From Rubrobacter marinus (GTDB lineage Bacteria; Actinomycetota; Rubrobacteria; Rubrobacterales; Rubrobacteraceae), in NCBI RefSeq assembly GCF_011492965.1, contig NZ_CP045121.1:1178001-1242000 (forward strand): a stretch of 64,000 nucleotides of DNA. Direction: 5' to 3'. Made by a program: the position numbers and the translations under genes. The notes beneath the pieces were generated by a model. The model did not search any database. It worked only from the letters and a program-made list of their open reading frames with translations, and had not been told where the DNA came from. Positions 33,649-44,312 of this stretch are shown piece after piece. How positions within the stretch are numbered: position 1 is the first letter of the stretch; each line of letters opens with the position of its first letter.

Positions 33649-34896
33649 ATGACAGACGCAGAAGCCCTGACGGGGCTGCGCGAGCAGCTCGAACAGGATC
33701 GTCCGCTCGAAGGGCTCCGGGTCCTGGAGTTCGGCTCGCTGATCGCCGGGCCGTTCGCGACCAGGATCATGGCCGAGTTCGGGGCCGAGGTGATCAAGGC
33801 CGAGAGGCCGGGGACCGGCGACCCCTTGCGAAACTGGAGGTACGTCGACCCCGGGACGAAGACCTCGCTGTGGTGGGCGCTCCAGTCGCGCAACAAGAAG
33901 CTCGTTACGCTCGACCTCGGCCACCCCGAGGGGCTCGAGCTTGCGAAGAAGCTCGCGGCGGGGTCCGACGTGCTGCTCGAGAACTTCCGTCCCGGCACCC
34001 TGGAGAAGCTCGGGCTCGGCCCCGAGGCGCTGCGGGGGATCAACCCGCGCCTCATCCTGGTGCGCGTCTCGGGGTACGGGCAGACCGGCCCGTACAAGGA
34101 CAAGCCAGGCTTCGCGAATATCGGGGAGGCGATGGGGGGCATCCGCTACGTGACCGGCGAGCCGGGCCGTCCTCCCGTGCGGACCGGTGTCTCTTTGGGC
34201 GACTCGCTCGCCTCACTCTACGCCGTCATCGGGACGCTCATGGCCGTCCACGCCCGCGACGTGCGGGGGACGGGGGAGGGGCAGGTCGTGGACGTCGCGC
34301 TCTACGAGGCGGTCTTCAACCTCATGGAGTCCCTGGTCCCGGAGTACGACGTGGCCGGCATCGTGCGCGAGCGGACGGGGGCCTCGCTCCCCGGGATCGC
34401 GCCGAGCAGCTCGTACTGCGCGGGCGATGGCTCCTACGTCGCGATCGGGGCCAACAGCGACGCCATCTTCAAGCGCCTCATGAAGGCCATCGGACGTCCC
34501 GAGCTCGCCGACGACCCCCGCTACGCCACGAACGCCGACCGGGCCGAGCACGCCGACGAGATTGACGACCTGATCGAGGGCTGGACCGGGCGACACGGGG
34601 CCGAGGAGATACAACGCATCCTCGATGAGGCGGCGGTCCCGGCCGGACCCATCTACTCCGTCACCGACATACTCGAGGACGAGCAGTACCGGGCACGCGA
34701 GATGATCGTCGAGGGCGAGGTCGAGGGCGTTGGGGCGGTCAAGATGCCGGGCCTGGTCCCGAAGCTCTCGAAGACCCCCGGCCGCTCCGAATGGTACGGC
34801 GGGAAGCTAGGAGCCCACAACGAGGAGGTCTACGGCGGACTTCTCGGCCTCTCCCCGGAGGAGATCGAACGCCTCTCGGAGGAGGGCGCGATCTAA
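33649..34896 (+). CDS. Family III CoA-transferase (CaiB/BaiF)
   Basis: This 415-residue intact enzyme has LRVLEFGSLIAGPFATRIMA, FGAEVIKAERPGTGDPLR, LLENFRPGTLEKLGLG, RVSGYGQTGPY and the C-terminal GAHNEEVYGGLLGLS. It closely resembles the frameshifted copy at 28041-29244 along its whole length, suggesting duplication of one ancestral gene within the locus. ATG 33649 is chosen because it gives a normal N-terminal helix before the family start. It is the last gene of the transporter operon and would activate the imported acid. Confidence 0.9.
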   Translation: MTDAEALTGLREQLEQDRPLEGLRVLEFGSLIAGPFATRIMAEFGAEVIKAERPGTGDPLRNWRYVDPGTKTSLWWALQSRNKKLVTLDLGHPEGLELAKKLAAGSDVLLENFRPGTLEKLGLGPEALRGINPRLILVRVSGYGQTGPYKDKPGFANIGEAMGGIRYVTGEPGRPPVRTGVSLGDSLASLYAVIGTLMAVHARDVRGTGEGQVVDVALYEAVFNLMESLVPEYDVAGIVRERTGASLPGIAPSSSYCAGDGSYVAIGANSDAIFKRLMKAIGRPELADDPRYATNADRAEHADEIDDLIEGWTGRHGAEEIQRILDEAAVPAGPIYSVTDILEDEQYRAREMIVEGEVEGVGAVKMPGLVPKLSKTPGRSEWYGGKLGAHNEEVYGGLLGLSPEEIERLSEEGAI

Positions 34897-35309
34897 TGTC
34901 CCCGCGGGATGCGGGCGTCCCCGTCCCCGAAGACCGAGCGTCGGCCTTTCGGGACGGGAGCCCCCGCCGGTGCTACGGAGACCGAGGGGAGCCTCCCGGG
35001 GATGAGCGTCGAGAACACGACCCCGAGAGCCTCGCCCCCCTGCCCGCGCGCCTCGCAGGCGAGGACGAGCCTGAGCCCACCCCGTACCCCCTCGGTCCCG
35101 GCCGTCGCCCCCGGGTAGGGCGGCTCGAAGGAGAGGTGCTGTCGCGATGCCACGCGCTCGATCCCATTGCCGAGACCGCGGGCCAGCTCGAGGAGGTCGT
35201 CGGGGGCGGCGTCGGCGGGGATACGGCCGCCGATGCTTCGGACGGCGTGCGCCGTCAGGGCCGTCGAGAGGTGGAGCCTGCGGGCTTCCCGTTCGAGTAC
35301 CGGGTCCAT
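34893..35309 (-). CDS. Hypothetical protein
   Basis: This 138-residue frame on the minus strand has the strong third-position G/C bias of real genes here and fills the gap between the CoA-transferase and aconitase. It is soluble, with two helices at the N-terminus (DPVLEREARRLHLSTALTAHAVRSI) and a mixed central segment. Start ATG 35309 or TTG 35315. Its stop overlaps the end of the CoA-transferase gene on the other strand. No family recognised. Confidence 0.6.
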   Translation of the reverse strand: MDPVLEREARRLHLSTALTAHAVRSIGGRIPADAAPDDLLELARGLGNGIERVASRQHLSFEPPYPGATAGTEGVRGGLRLVLACEARGQGGEALGVVFSTLIPGRLPSVSVAPAGAPVPKGRRSVFGDGDARIPRGH

Positions 35310-35398
35310 TCTCAAGGGGTGTCGCGGTCTCCGTGCACGGTAGCACCGTATCCTAGCAACCAGGCCGGCGCACGCCCGCGCGCCGGAGAGGAGGGAGT

Positions 35399-37363
35399 AT
35401 GACGGGGGCGAAGAACCTGACCCGCAAGATCCTGGAGACCCACCTGGCTTCGGGCAACCTCACGCCCGGAGAGGAGATAGACCTCTCCGTGGACCAGATC
35501 CTCGTAGAAGACGCGACCGGCTCGATGACCGCCCTCCAGTTCGAGGCGCTCGGGATGGAGCGCGTCCAGGTCCCGCTCGCCGTCATGTACGTGGACCACA
35601 ACGTCCTCCAGATCGACGACAAGAACATGGACGAGCACCGCTACCTCAGGACTTTCTCCGCCCGCCACGGCGTCTTCTACTCCCGTCCGGGGAACGGCAT
35701 CTCCCACTACGTCCACCTGGAGCGCTTCGCCAAGCCCGGCGAGCTCCTCGTCGGGGCCGACTCGCACTCCACGATGTCCGGCGCGGTCGGGACGTTCGCC
35801 TTCGGGGCCGGCGGGCTGGACGTGGCGGTGGCGATGGCGGGCTACGGCTTCACGCTGGAGTGCCCGAAGGTGGTCGGCGTCGAGCTGCGGGGACGGCTCC
35901 CCGACTGGGTGCAATCCAAGGACATAATCCTCGAGCTCTTGAGGCGCTACGGGGTACGCGGGGGGCTCGGCAGGGTCTTCGAGTTCACGGGGGAGGGGGT
36001 TACGTCCCTCTCCGTGACGGAGAGGGGCACGATCTGCAACATGATCACGGAGATGGGCGCGACCGCGGCCGTCTTCCCCTCGGACGAGCGGGTCCGCGAG
36101 TGGCTCGCCGCCCAGGAGCGCGAGGACGACTACGAGCCGCTCCGTGCGGACGAGGACGCCCCCTACGACGAGGAGGAGGTCGTGGAGCTCTCGGAGCTAG
36201 AGCCCCTGATCGCGAAGCCGTCCTCGCCGGGCAACGTCGTCCCGGTCCGCGAGGTCGCCGGCACGAAGACGGTCCAGGTCTGCGTCGGCTCCTCGGTCAA
36301 CTCCTCCTACGAGGACCTTGCTATCGTCGGCAGCGTCCTCAGGGAGAGCATAGTCCACCCCGCCATCGAGATGACCGTAACCCCCGGTTCGCGCCAGATC
36401 CTCGACACCATCGCCAGGAGCGGGGTCTACGGGGACCTCGTCTCCTCGGGGGCGCGCATGCTGGAGCCGGTCTGCGGCCCGTGCATCGGCGTCGGCCAGG
36501 CCCCTTCGAGGGGTGCACCCTCCGTCAGGACCTTCAACCGCAACTTCCCCGGCCGCAGCGGGACGCAGGGCGACGAGGTCTACCTCTGCTCGCCCGCGAC
36601 GGCCGCCGCGACCGCGTTGAATGGCGAGATCTCCGACCCCCGCGAGCTCGGCGAACCGCCGGTGCTGGAACCGGCCCGCACGAACCCGGCGATGGACGAC
36701 CGCCAGATTCTCGCTCCGCTGCCCCCGGAGGAGGCGCGGGAGATCGAGATCGTGCGCGGGCCGAACATCGTTCCTCCACCGGAGGGCGAACCGCTCCCCG
36801 AAACGCTCGAAGGCCGGGTCGTGATCGTGGTCGAGGACGACGTCTCGACCGGCGACATGGCCCCCGACGGGGCGTTGGGTATGAGCCTCTGGTCCAACAT
36901 CCCCGAGTGCGCGAAGCACATGTTCCGCCGCCAGGACCCGGGCTTCCACGACCGCGCCCTGGAGTGGGGCGGAGGTTTCGTCGTCGGGGGACACAACTAC
37001 GGGCAGGGATCCAGCCGCGAGCATGCGGCGCTCTCGCCGCTGCACCTCGGCATCCGCGCGGTCGCCGCCAAGAGCTTCGCGCGCATCCACCGCCTGAACC
37101 TCATCGCCCAGGGCATTCTCCCGCTCGTCTTTGCCGACGAAGAGGACTACGAGCGCGTGCGCCAGGGCGACACCTGGCACATGGCCGACGTGCGCGAGAC
37201 GATCGCGGCCGGCGGGGAAGACCTCGTGGCCGGAAGCGAAGCGGGGGAGGAGATCCCCCTCAAAGTGCGTCTCTTCCCCCGCGAGCGGGAGATCCTGCTC
37301 GCCGGAGGGAAGCGAGGCTACCTTCGTGACGGCCGCAACGCCGGGGACTCCCGCCCCTCCTGA
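35399..37363 (+). CDS. Aconitate hydratase (short bacterial type)
   Basis: The 654-residue protein has the aconitase order: N-terminal domain with VDHNVLQ and the GADSHSTMSGAVG signature, the cluster cysteines in QVCVGSS and EPVCGPCIGVG, and the swivel domain with DDVSTGDMAP, GGHNYGQGSSREHAA and FARIHRLNLIAQGILPL. It is about 240 residues shorter than AcnA and close to the mitochondrial-like and archaeal forms. It isomerises citrate to isocitrate. It starts at ATG 35399 after GGAGAGGAGGG. It faces the isocitrate dehydrogenase-family gene convergently. Confidence 0.9.
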   Translation: MTGAKNLTRKILETHLASGNLTPGEEIDLSVDQILVEDATGSMTALQFEALGMERVQVPLAVMYVDHNVLQIDDKNMDEHRYLRTFSARHGVFYSRPGNGISHYVHLERFAKPGELLVGADSHSTMSGAVGTFAFGAGGLDVAVAMAGYGFTLECPKVVGVELRGRLPDWVQSKDIILELLRRYGVRGGLGRVFEFTGEGVTSLSVTERGTICNMITEMGATAAVFPSDERVREWLAAQEREDDYEPLRADEDAPYDEEEVVELSELEPLIAKPSSPGNVVPVREVAGTKTVQVCVGSSVNSSYEDLAIVGSVLRESIVHPAIEMTVTPGSRQILDTIARSGVYGDLVSSGARMLEPVCGPCIGVGQAPSRGAPSVRTFNRNFPGRSGTQGDEVYLCSPATAAATALNGEISDPRELGEPPVLEPARTNPAMDDRQILAPLPPEEAREIEIVRGPNIVPPPEGEPLPETLEGRVVIVVEDDVSTGDMAPDGALGMSLWSNIPECAKHMFRRQDPGFHDRALEWGGGFVVGGHNYGQGSSREHAALSPLHLGIRAVAAKSFARIHRLNLIAQGILPLVFADEEDYERVRQGDTWHMADVRETIAAGGEDLVAGSEAGEEIPLKVRLFPREREILLAGGKRGYLRDGRNAGDSRPS

Positions 37364-37370
37364 AGCATCT

Positions 37371-37395
37371 CGCGGAGGAGAGGAACCCCTCCGCG
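37371..37395. terminator. Hairpin after aconitase gene
   Basis: The arms CGCGGAGG (37371-37378) and CCTCCGCG (37388-37395) are perfectly complementary with a 9-nt loop, starting 8 nt after the stop. There is no T-tract, so it may be a weak or Rho-assisted terminator. Confidence 0.5.
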
Positions 37396-37463
37396 ATAGC
37401 CGTCAGCCCCGGGCACGAACGAGAAGCCGAAGTGCCTGCAAGCCGAACGCAGACCACAAGGTT

Positions 37464-37484
37464 CGAAGGGTGCAAAACCCTTCG
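37464..37484. terminator. Hairpin between convergent genes
   Basis: The arms CGAAGGGT and ACCCTTCG form an 8-bp stem with loop GCAAA, just past the stop of the leftward dehydrogenase gene. It may serve either direction. Confidence 0.5.
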
Positions 37485-37490
37485 TGACCG

Positions 37491-38567
37491 TTAGGCCAGC
37501 GCGCTCCAGACCTCGAGCTTGTTCTTGACGTGGCGGATGACCTCGTCGGTGAACTCGCGGGTGCCGGAGGAGCCGCCGAGCTCGGCGGTGCGGGTCCCCT
37601 CGAGGACGTTCTCGAAGCACGCCTCGTAGATGGCGCGGGAGACCCGGTCGGCCCGCTCGTCCTTGAAGAAGCCGAGGAGGGCGGCGCCGGCCAGGATCAT
37701 GGCCATCGGGTTGGCGACGTTCTTGCCCTCTAGAGACGGGGCCGTGCCGTGCGGGGCCTCGGCCATCACCGTCTCGGGGTTCTCGTCCTCGTCGAGGGCG
37801 ATAAGGAGGGACTCGGCGCCCGCGATCGAGCCGAACATCTGCAACACGAGGTCGCTCATGCAGTCGCCGTCGCGGTTGAGCGTCGGGATAACCATCGGCT
37901 CGCCGTAGGTCGAGAGGAGCAGCGCGTACGTCGCGTCTATAAGCTGCGGGTCGTAGCGGACGTCGCGGTTGAGGCCCGCCGCCCGGTCCATCTCCTCCTT
38001 GAGCATCCCCTCGTAGACGGGGGAGACGGTGTACTTCGGCCCGCCGAAGACCTTCGCGCGCATCTTGCGCGCCTGGATGAACGCGAACTCCGAGACGCCG
38101 CGGCAGACCCGGCGCGAGATCTTCTCGGTCCGGAACGCCACCTCGTCGAGGTCCTCGCCCTCGCGCCACTCCTTCGCGCCGTAGGCGTCGTCGACGGCCA
38201 TCCGCACCACCGAGATCGGAGCGTGCAGCCCCACGATGGGGTTCACGCCGGGGATGCGCCGCCCGGTCCGGACGATCACGGTCCCGTTGATGCCGCGCCT
38301 GAGGATCGCGTTCGGGGAGCCGACGTCGCCGGACACCTCCGGGGTGACGGTCGCGGCCTTGATGCCGAAGCCGCACGCCTTCATCGCCTCGGCCGCCTCG
38401 TGCACGACCACGTTCTCCGTCGCCCGGCGGTTCTCCAGCGACAGGTCGTACCGCTTCATCTCCAGGTCCAGCCCCGTCACCGACGGGTCGAGCACCCGGA
38501 GGGACTCCTCCAGAAGTTCCTGCCCCGTCTGGTCACCCTCCATGACGACGATCGTCTTACGCTCCAC
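37491..38567 (-). CDS. Isocitrate/isopropylmalate dehydrogenase family protein
   Basis: This 358-residue protein of the IDH/IMDH fold has the substrate-binding SPNAILRRGINGTVIVRTG block, the catalytic Tyr/Lys region GPKYTVSPVYEG and the metal and coenzyme signature DLVLQMFGSIAGAESLL, followed by EAPHGTAPSLEGKNVANP. Context with aconitase favours isocitrate dehydrogenase, but its sequence is unusual for NADP-IDH and another 3-hydroxyacid could be the substrate. GTG 38567 is preceded by GGAGGAG at 11 nt. Confidence 0.85.
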   Translation of the reverse strand: MERKTIVVMEGDQTGQELLEESLRVLDPSVTGLDLEMKRYDLSLENRRATENVVVHEAAEAMKACGFGIKAATVTPEVSGDVGSPNAILRRGINGTVIVRTGRRIPGVNPIVGLHAPISVVRMAVDDAYGAKEWREGEDLDEVAFRTEKISRRVCRGVSEFAFIQARKMRAKVFGGPKYTVSPVYEGMLKEEMDRAAGLNRDVRYDPQLIDATYALLLSTYGEPMVIPTLNRDGDCMSDLVLQMFGSIAGAESLLIALDEDENPETVMAEAPHGTAPSLEGKNVANPMAMILAGAALLGFFKDERADRVSRAIYEACFENVLEGTRTAELGGSSGTREFTDEVIRHVKNKLEVWSALA

Positions 38568-38659
38568 GCTATGTCACTCCTCCGAAAAGCTCTCGAACCT
38601 CCACGGAGTATACGACGGGCGTGGGGCGGCATCCGTGACGGCGGGGACGTCCCCGCGGG

Positions 38660-39364
38660 CTACTTGCCCGGGGTGCGCCTCACCTCCGGGGTGGCCTGGC
38701 TGCGCGTGTAGAGGTAGGCGATCGCCGTGAAGATCAGGGCGGCGGCGAGGGCGATGATCACGTGGAAGCCCTCGGTGGCGTGCGAGATGGCCTGCCCGAT
38801 GCTCGAGCGGTCGTCGAACATGAGCTCGACGGCGACGTAGACCAGAAGGCCCGCGCCGAGGTAAACGAGGATGGGGAAGCGGTTCATTATGTAGCTCAAG
38901 ATGGAGGCCCCGAAGATGATCAGCGGGATCGTCAGCGCGATGCCGATGCCCACCAGCGTGACGCTGCCGCCGGAGACCCCGACCAGCGCGATCACGTTGT
39001 CCAGCGACATCACGACGTCGGCGACCATGATGATCCCGACGGCGCTCCACAGCCCCGACCCCTCCTTGACTTCCTGTTCCTCGTCGTCGTGCTGCACGAG
39101 CCTCCACGCGACCCACAACAGCGCCAGCCCGCCGACGAGCTGCAAGTAGGGCAGGCTTATAAGGTACGAGACGATAAACACGAACAAGAGGCGCAGGCCC
39201 ACGGCCCCGGCAACCCCCAGCAGGATCGCCCTCCTCCTGACATCCTCGGGGAGGCTGCGCACCGCGAGCGCGATAACCACCGCGTTGTCCCCGGAGAGGA
39301 TCAGGTCTATGAGCAGTACCCCGAGGAAGCGGCCGAGCATCTCCGCCGTGAAAAAGTCCGCCAA
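38660..39364 (-). CDS. TerC family integral membrane protein
   Basis: This 234-residue protein has about seven helices. Two repeated acidic motifs, DLILSGDNAVVIALAVR (20-36) and DVVMSLDNVIALVGVSGG, each contain the Asp-Asn pair typical of TerC/YjbE. Several relatives export manganese or help load exported metalloproteins. The start is TTG 39364. A TATAAT box at 39422-39427 and a leader hairpin at about 39386-39407 lie upstream. Confidence 0.88.
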   Translation of the reverse strand: MADFFTAEMLGRFLGVLLIDLILSGDNAVVIALAVRSLPEDVRRRAILLGVAGAVGLRLLFVFIVSYLISLPYLQLVGGLALLWVAWRLVQHDDEEQEVKEGSGLWSAVGIIMVADVVMSLDNVIALVGVSGGSVTLVGIGIALTIPLIIFGASILSYIMNRFPILVYLGAGLLVYVAVELMFDDRSSIGQAISHATEGFHVIIALAAALIFTAIAYLYTRSQATPEVRRTPGK

Positions 39365-39385
39365 AATGTTGCCTTTCGTAGTCTC

Positions 39386-39427
39386 TTTCCGTCCCCGCTG
39401 ACCGGCGGAGACGATCGGAGCATTATA
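39386..39427 (-). promoter_or_regulatory. TATAAT box and leader hairpin of terC gene
   Basis: On the minus strand a perfect TATAAT (39422-39427) is followed by GTCTCCGC-CGGTCA-GCGGGGAC, an 8-bp stem with one G-U pair, before the TTG start. The leader is about 50 nt, too short for the yybP-ykoY manganese riboswitch often found before such genes. Confidence 0.45.
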
Positions 39428-39549
39428 CTCGCAGTCCCGAGGATAGCACGTTACTTTTGTGTCTTTTGCCGCACGCCGATTTCACGAACGCCGCCAGGCG
39501 ACGGGGAGTACTCGCGGCGACGGCGGGCACGGGCGGGGAGGCCGGATCT

Positions 39550-40509
39550 CTACGAGAAGAGGTCTATAAGCTGCAGGTTCTCGAACTCGGCGGCGAGGGT
39601 GGGGGAGAGCTGGGCCCTGCTCCCGGTCTCGCCCATCTTGCTCGCCACCTCCAGAAACGCGGCGACGGTGCCGGTGAGGGGGACGTCGCGGCGCCTGAGG
39701 GCGACGATGGGCCGCTGCATCTCCGGGGCGTCCTCGACCTCTATAAGCGAGAGGTGCCCCGCCGCCACGCTCCTCACGACGGCCGTGCGGGGCAGGAAAG
39801 CCACCCCCAGGCGGTGCTCGACCATCCTCTTGGCCGCCTCTATGTTGTCCAGCTCTATGGTGCTGAGCTCCCGGATGCCGGCGTCCTTGAAGAGGGACTG
39901 GGTGGCCTCGTAGTAGCCCGAGGCGTGGTCGAAGAGGATAAGCTGCTCGCGGCCGACCTCGGCGAGCTCCGCCGAGCTCTTCTCAGTGAAGCGGTGGCCC
40001 GGGTCGGTCACGAGCACGAGCTCGTCCTCGTAGAGCGTCACGCTCTCCGCCTCGGGGTGGCCGACGTCCCGCGCGATCCCGAGCTGCACCTCCTCCTTGA
40101 GCACCATCTCGAGCACGTCCTCCGAGTGCCCGGTCCTGACGGAGACCGACACCCTGGGATGCACGGCCGTGAACCGCTCCAGTATCGCCGGCAGCGCGTA
40201 CGTGCTGACGCCGGGCGACGTCCCTATGGAGATCCTGCCGCCCGAAGCCCCCCGAAGCTCCCGCAGATGCTGCTTCCCCTCCTCGATGCTCGCCATGCAC
40301 CGCTCCGCGTACGGCCGGAACTCACGGCCCGCCGGCGTGAGCCGCATCCCGCGGCTCGTCCGCACGAAGAGCTGATCCCCCAACTCGTCCTCCAAAGCCT
40401 TCAACCGCGCCGTCAGCGTCGGCTGCGTCAGGTACATCTCCTCCGCCGCACGGCTCACGTTCCCGAGCCGCGCCACCGCCAGAAAACACTCGAGCTGCCT
40501 CAACAGCAC
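39550..40509 (-). CDS. LysR family transcriptional regulator
   Basis: The 319-residue protein has the LysR winged helix at residues 1-60 (LRQLECFLAVARLGNVSRAAEEMYLTQ, then TARLKALEDELG) and a substrate-binding domain with SGGRISIGTSPG and LGVAFLPRTAV. GTG 40509 follows AAGGGG by 6 nt. It is divergent from the small gene and malate synthase gene to the right. The 130-bp spacer is AT-rich, so control of the glyoxylate genes is a reasonable guess. Confidence 0.87.
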   Translation of the reverse strand: MLLRQLECFLAVARLGNVSRAAEEMYLTQPTLTARLKALEDELGDQLFVRTSRGMRLTPAGREFRPYAERCMASIEEGKQHLRELRGASGGRISIGTSPGVSTYALPAILERFTAVHPRVSVSVRTGHSEDVLEMVLKEEVQLGIARDVGHPEAESVTLYEDELVLVTDPGHRFTEKSSAELAEVGREQLILFDHASGYYEATQSLFKDAGIRELSTIELDNIEAAKRMVEHRLGVAFLPRTAVVRSVAAGHLSLIEVEDAPEMQRPIVALRRRDVPLTGTVAAFLEVASKMGETGSRAQLSPTLAAEFENLQLIDLFS

Positions 40510-40640
40510 GCCGGCCCCTTCCGTCCGTGACCTGTCGGTATAAACATAATCTATTGCGACGATACAAGCAAACAATTGGACTTATAGTAAACGCGTTGTT
40601 AACTTGGTGCCACGTTGAGGAGCGGACGGAAGGAGCGGAG
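40510..40640. promoter_or_regulatory. AT-rich divergent control region between lysR and 40641 gene
   Basis: This 130-bp gap is much richer in A/T than its surroundings. It holds the palindrome AACGCGTT (40590-40597) inside TAAACGCGTTGTTA and an ATTG...CAAT pair (about 40551-40575). These are candidate LysR sites. I cannot single out one. Confidence 0.35.
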
Positions 40641-40844
40641 ATGATTCCGGTTCAGTACAGGGATTCGGAGACCGAGGAGATACTGGAGCAGCGTCACGAG
40701 GACGAGGCCCCGACGATGGGCACCGAGGTCTGGCTGGGCGTTCGGCGGTACGAGGTGCTGTACCGGTGGCAGTGCGTCCCGACGTGCTGCATCGTGTACG
40801 TGCGTCCGGTGAGGGTCGAGCAGCGCGTCGCGGTCGCGGTCTAG
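40641..40844 (+). CDS. Hypothetical small protein
   Basis: The 67-residue protein starts at ATG 40641 with AAGGAG 5 nt before it. It is hydrophilic with a Cys-rich middle (WQCVPTCCIVYVRP) and ends in VRVEQRVAVAV. The third-position bias and Shine-Dalgarno support it. No family recognised. It lies in the same direction as malate synthase, about 140 nt upstream. Confidence 0.6.
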   Translation: MIPVQYRDSETEEILEQRHEDEAPTMGTEVWLGVRRYEVLYRWQCVPTCCIVYVRPVRVEQRVAVAV

Positions 40845-40911
40845 GGGAGCGGGTAAGAGGGTTTTGGGCGTCGGTCTCTGCGGTGTGGATGCCGCGTCGG
40901 CTTGCTAAAGT

Positions 40912-40932
40912 GGCTCCTGTTTAGAGGGAGCC
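40912..40932 (+). other. Leader hairpin before malate synthase
   Basis: GGCTCC and GGAGCC (40912-40917 and 40927-40932) pair across a 9-nt loop, about 55 nt before the ATG. It could be part of the 5' leader or a terminator of the small upstream gene. Confidence 0.3.
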
Positions 40933-40985
40933 GCGGGCGGGCTGTCGCGGGATCTCGTGTAGAGAAGGAAGGAGCCCGAAACTTT

Positions 40986-42584
<1,599 letters not shown>

Positions 42585-42740
42585 ATCGGACGCAGCATCC
42601 TTCACGACACCGACATCCGACCCCGCGGACAGGCCGGCGGCTCCAACCGGAGACCGCCGGTTCCCGCCCTCCTGCCCCGGAGCGTGGGCCACGTACCCAC
42701 GCCCCACGCAACCCCCCGACTACCTGACGGGTTGCGTGCG

Positions 42741-42772
42741 CTAGACACATACGTCTAGACTGAACGTATGTG
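42741..42772. promoter_or_regulatory. Nested palindromic operator upstream of isocitrate lyase
   Basis: CTAGAC-ACATAC-GTCTAG (42741-42758) is a perfect 6-6-6 inverted repeat, and CACATACG (42746-42753) pairs with CGTATGTG (42765-42772) in an overlapping second repeat. GTCTAGAC is itself palindromic. The block lies 40-70 nt before the aceA start and probably binds one or two dimeric repressors of TetR or GntR type. Confidence 0.6.
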
Positions 42773-42811
42773 CAAGGGTAAGGTAGAAGTTCCGATGGAA
42801 GGAGAGGTTGG

Positions 42812-44148
<1,337 letters not shown>

Positions 44149-44176
44149 CCCTCGGGCCCAAAGCCAGCGACACCCC

Positions 44177-44206
44177 AGGAGGGGGCCGAGAGATCGGCCC
44201 CCTCCT
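44177..44206 (+). terminator. Terminator hairpin after isocitrate lyase
   Basis: The arms AGGAGGGGGCCGA (44177-44189) and TCGGCCCCCTCCT (44194-44206) pair perfectly over 13 bp with loop GAGA, 28 nt after the stop. No T-tract follows. Confidence 0.7.
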
Positions 44207-44312
44207 TCGCGTCCGGCGGTGAGCGACGCCGTGGCGGTAGCTAGATATGAATTTCGGTATGTATACTGTTGCGCGCACGTTACGCGGCGGAGTCTAGGGG
44301 GCGTTCAGGCAG

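Noticed and set aside
34807..35346. Alternative minus-strand frame in the gap before aconitase
   Set aside because: Composition is Arg/Gly-rich and the competing frame 34893-35309 has the proper third-position bias.
39365..39430. yybP-ykoY manganese riboswitch before terC
   Set aside because: The leader is only about 50 nt and lacks the conserved loops. A simple hairpin is all that is visible.
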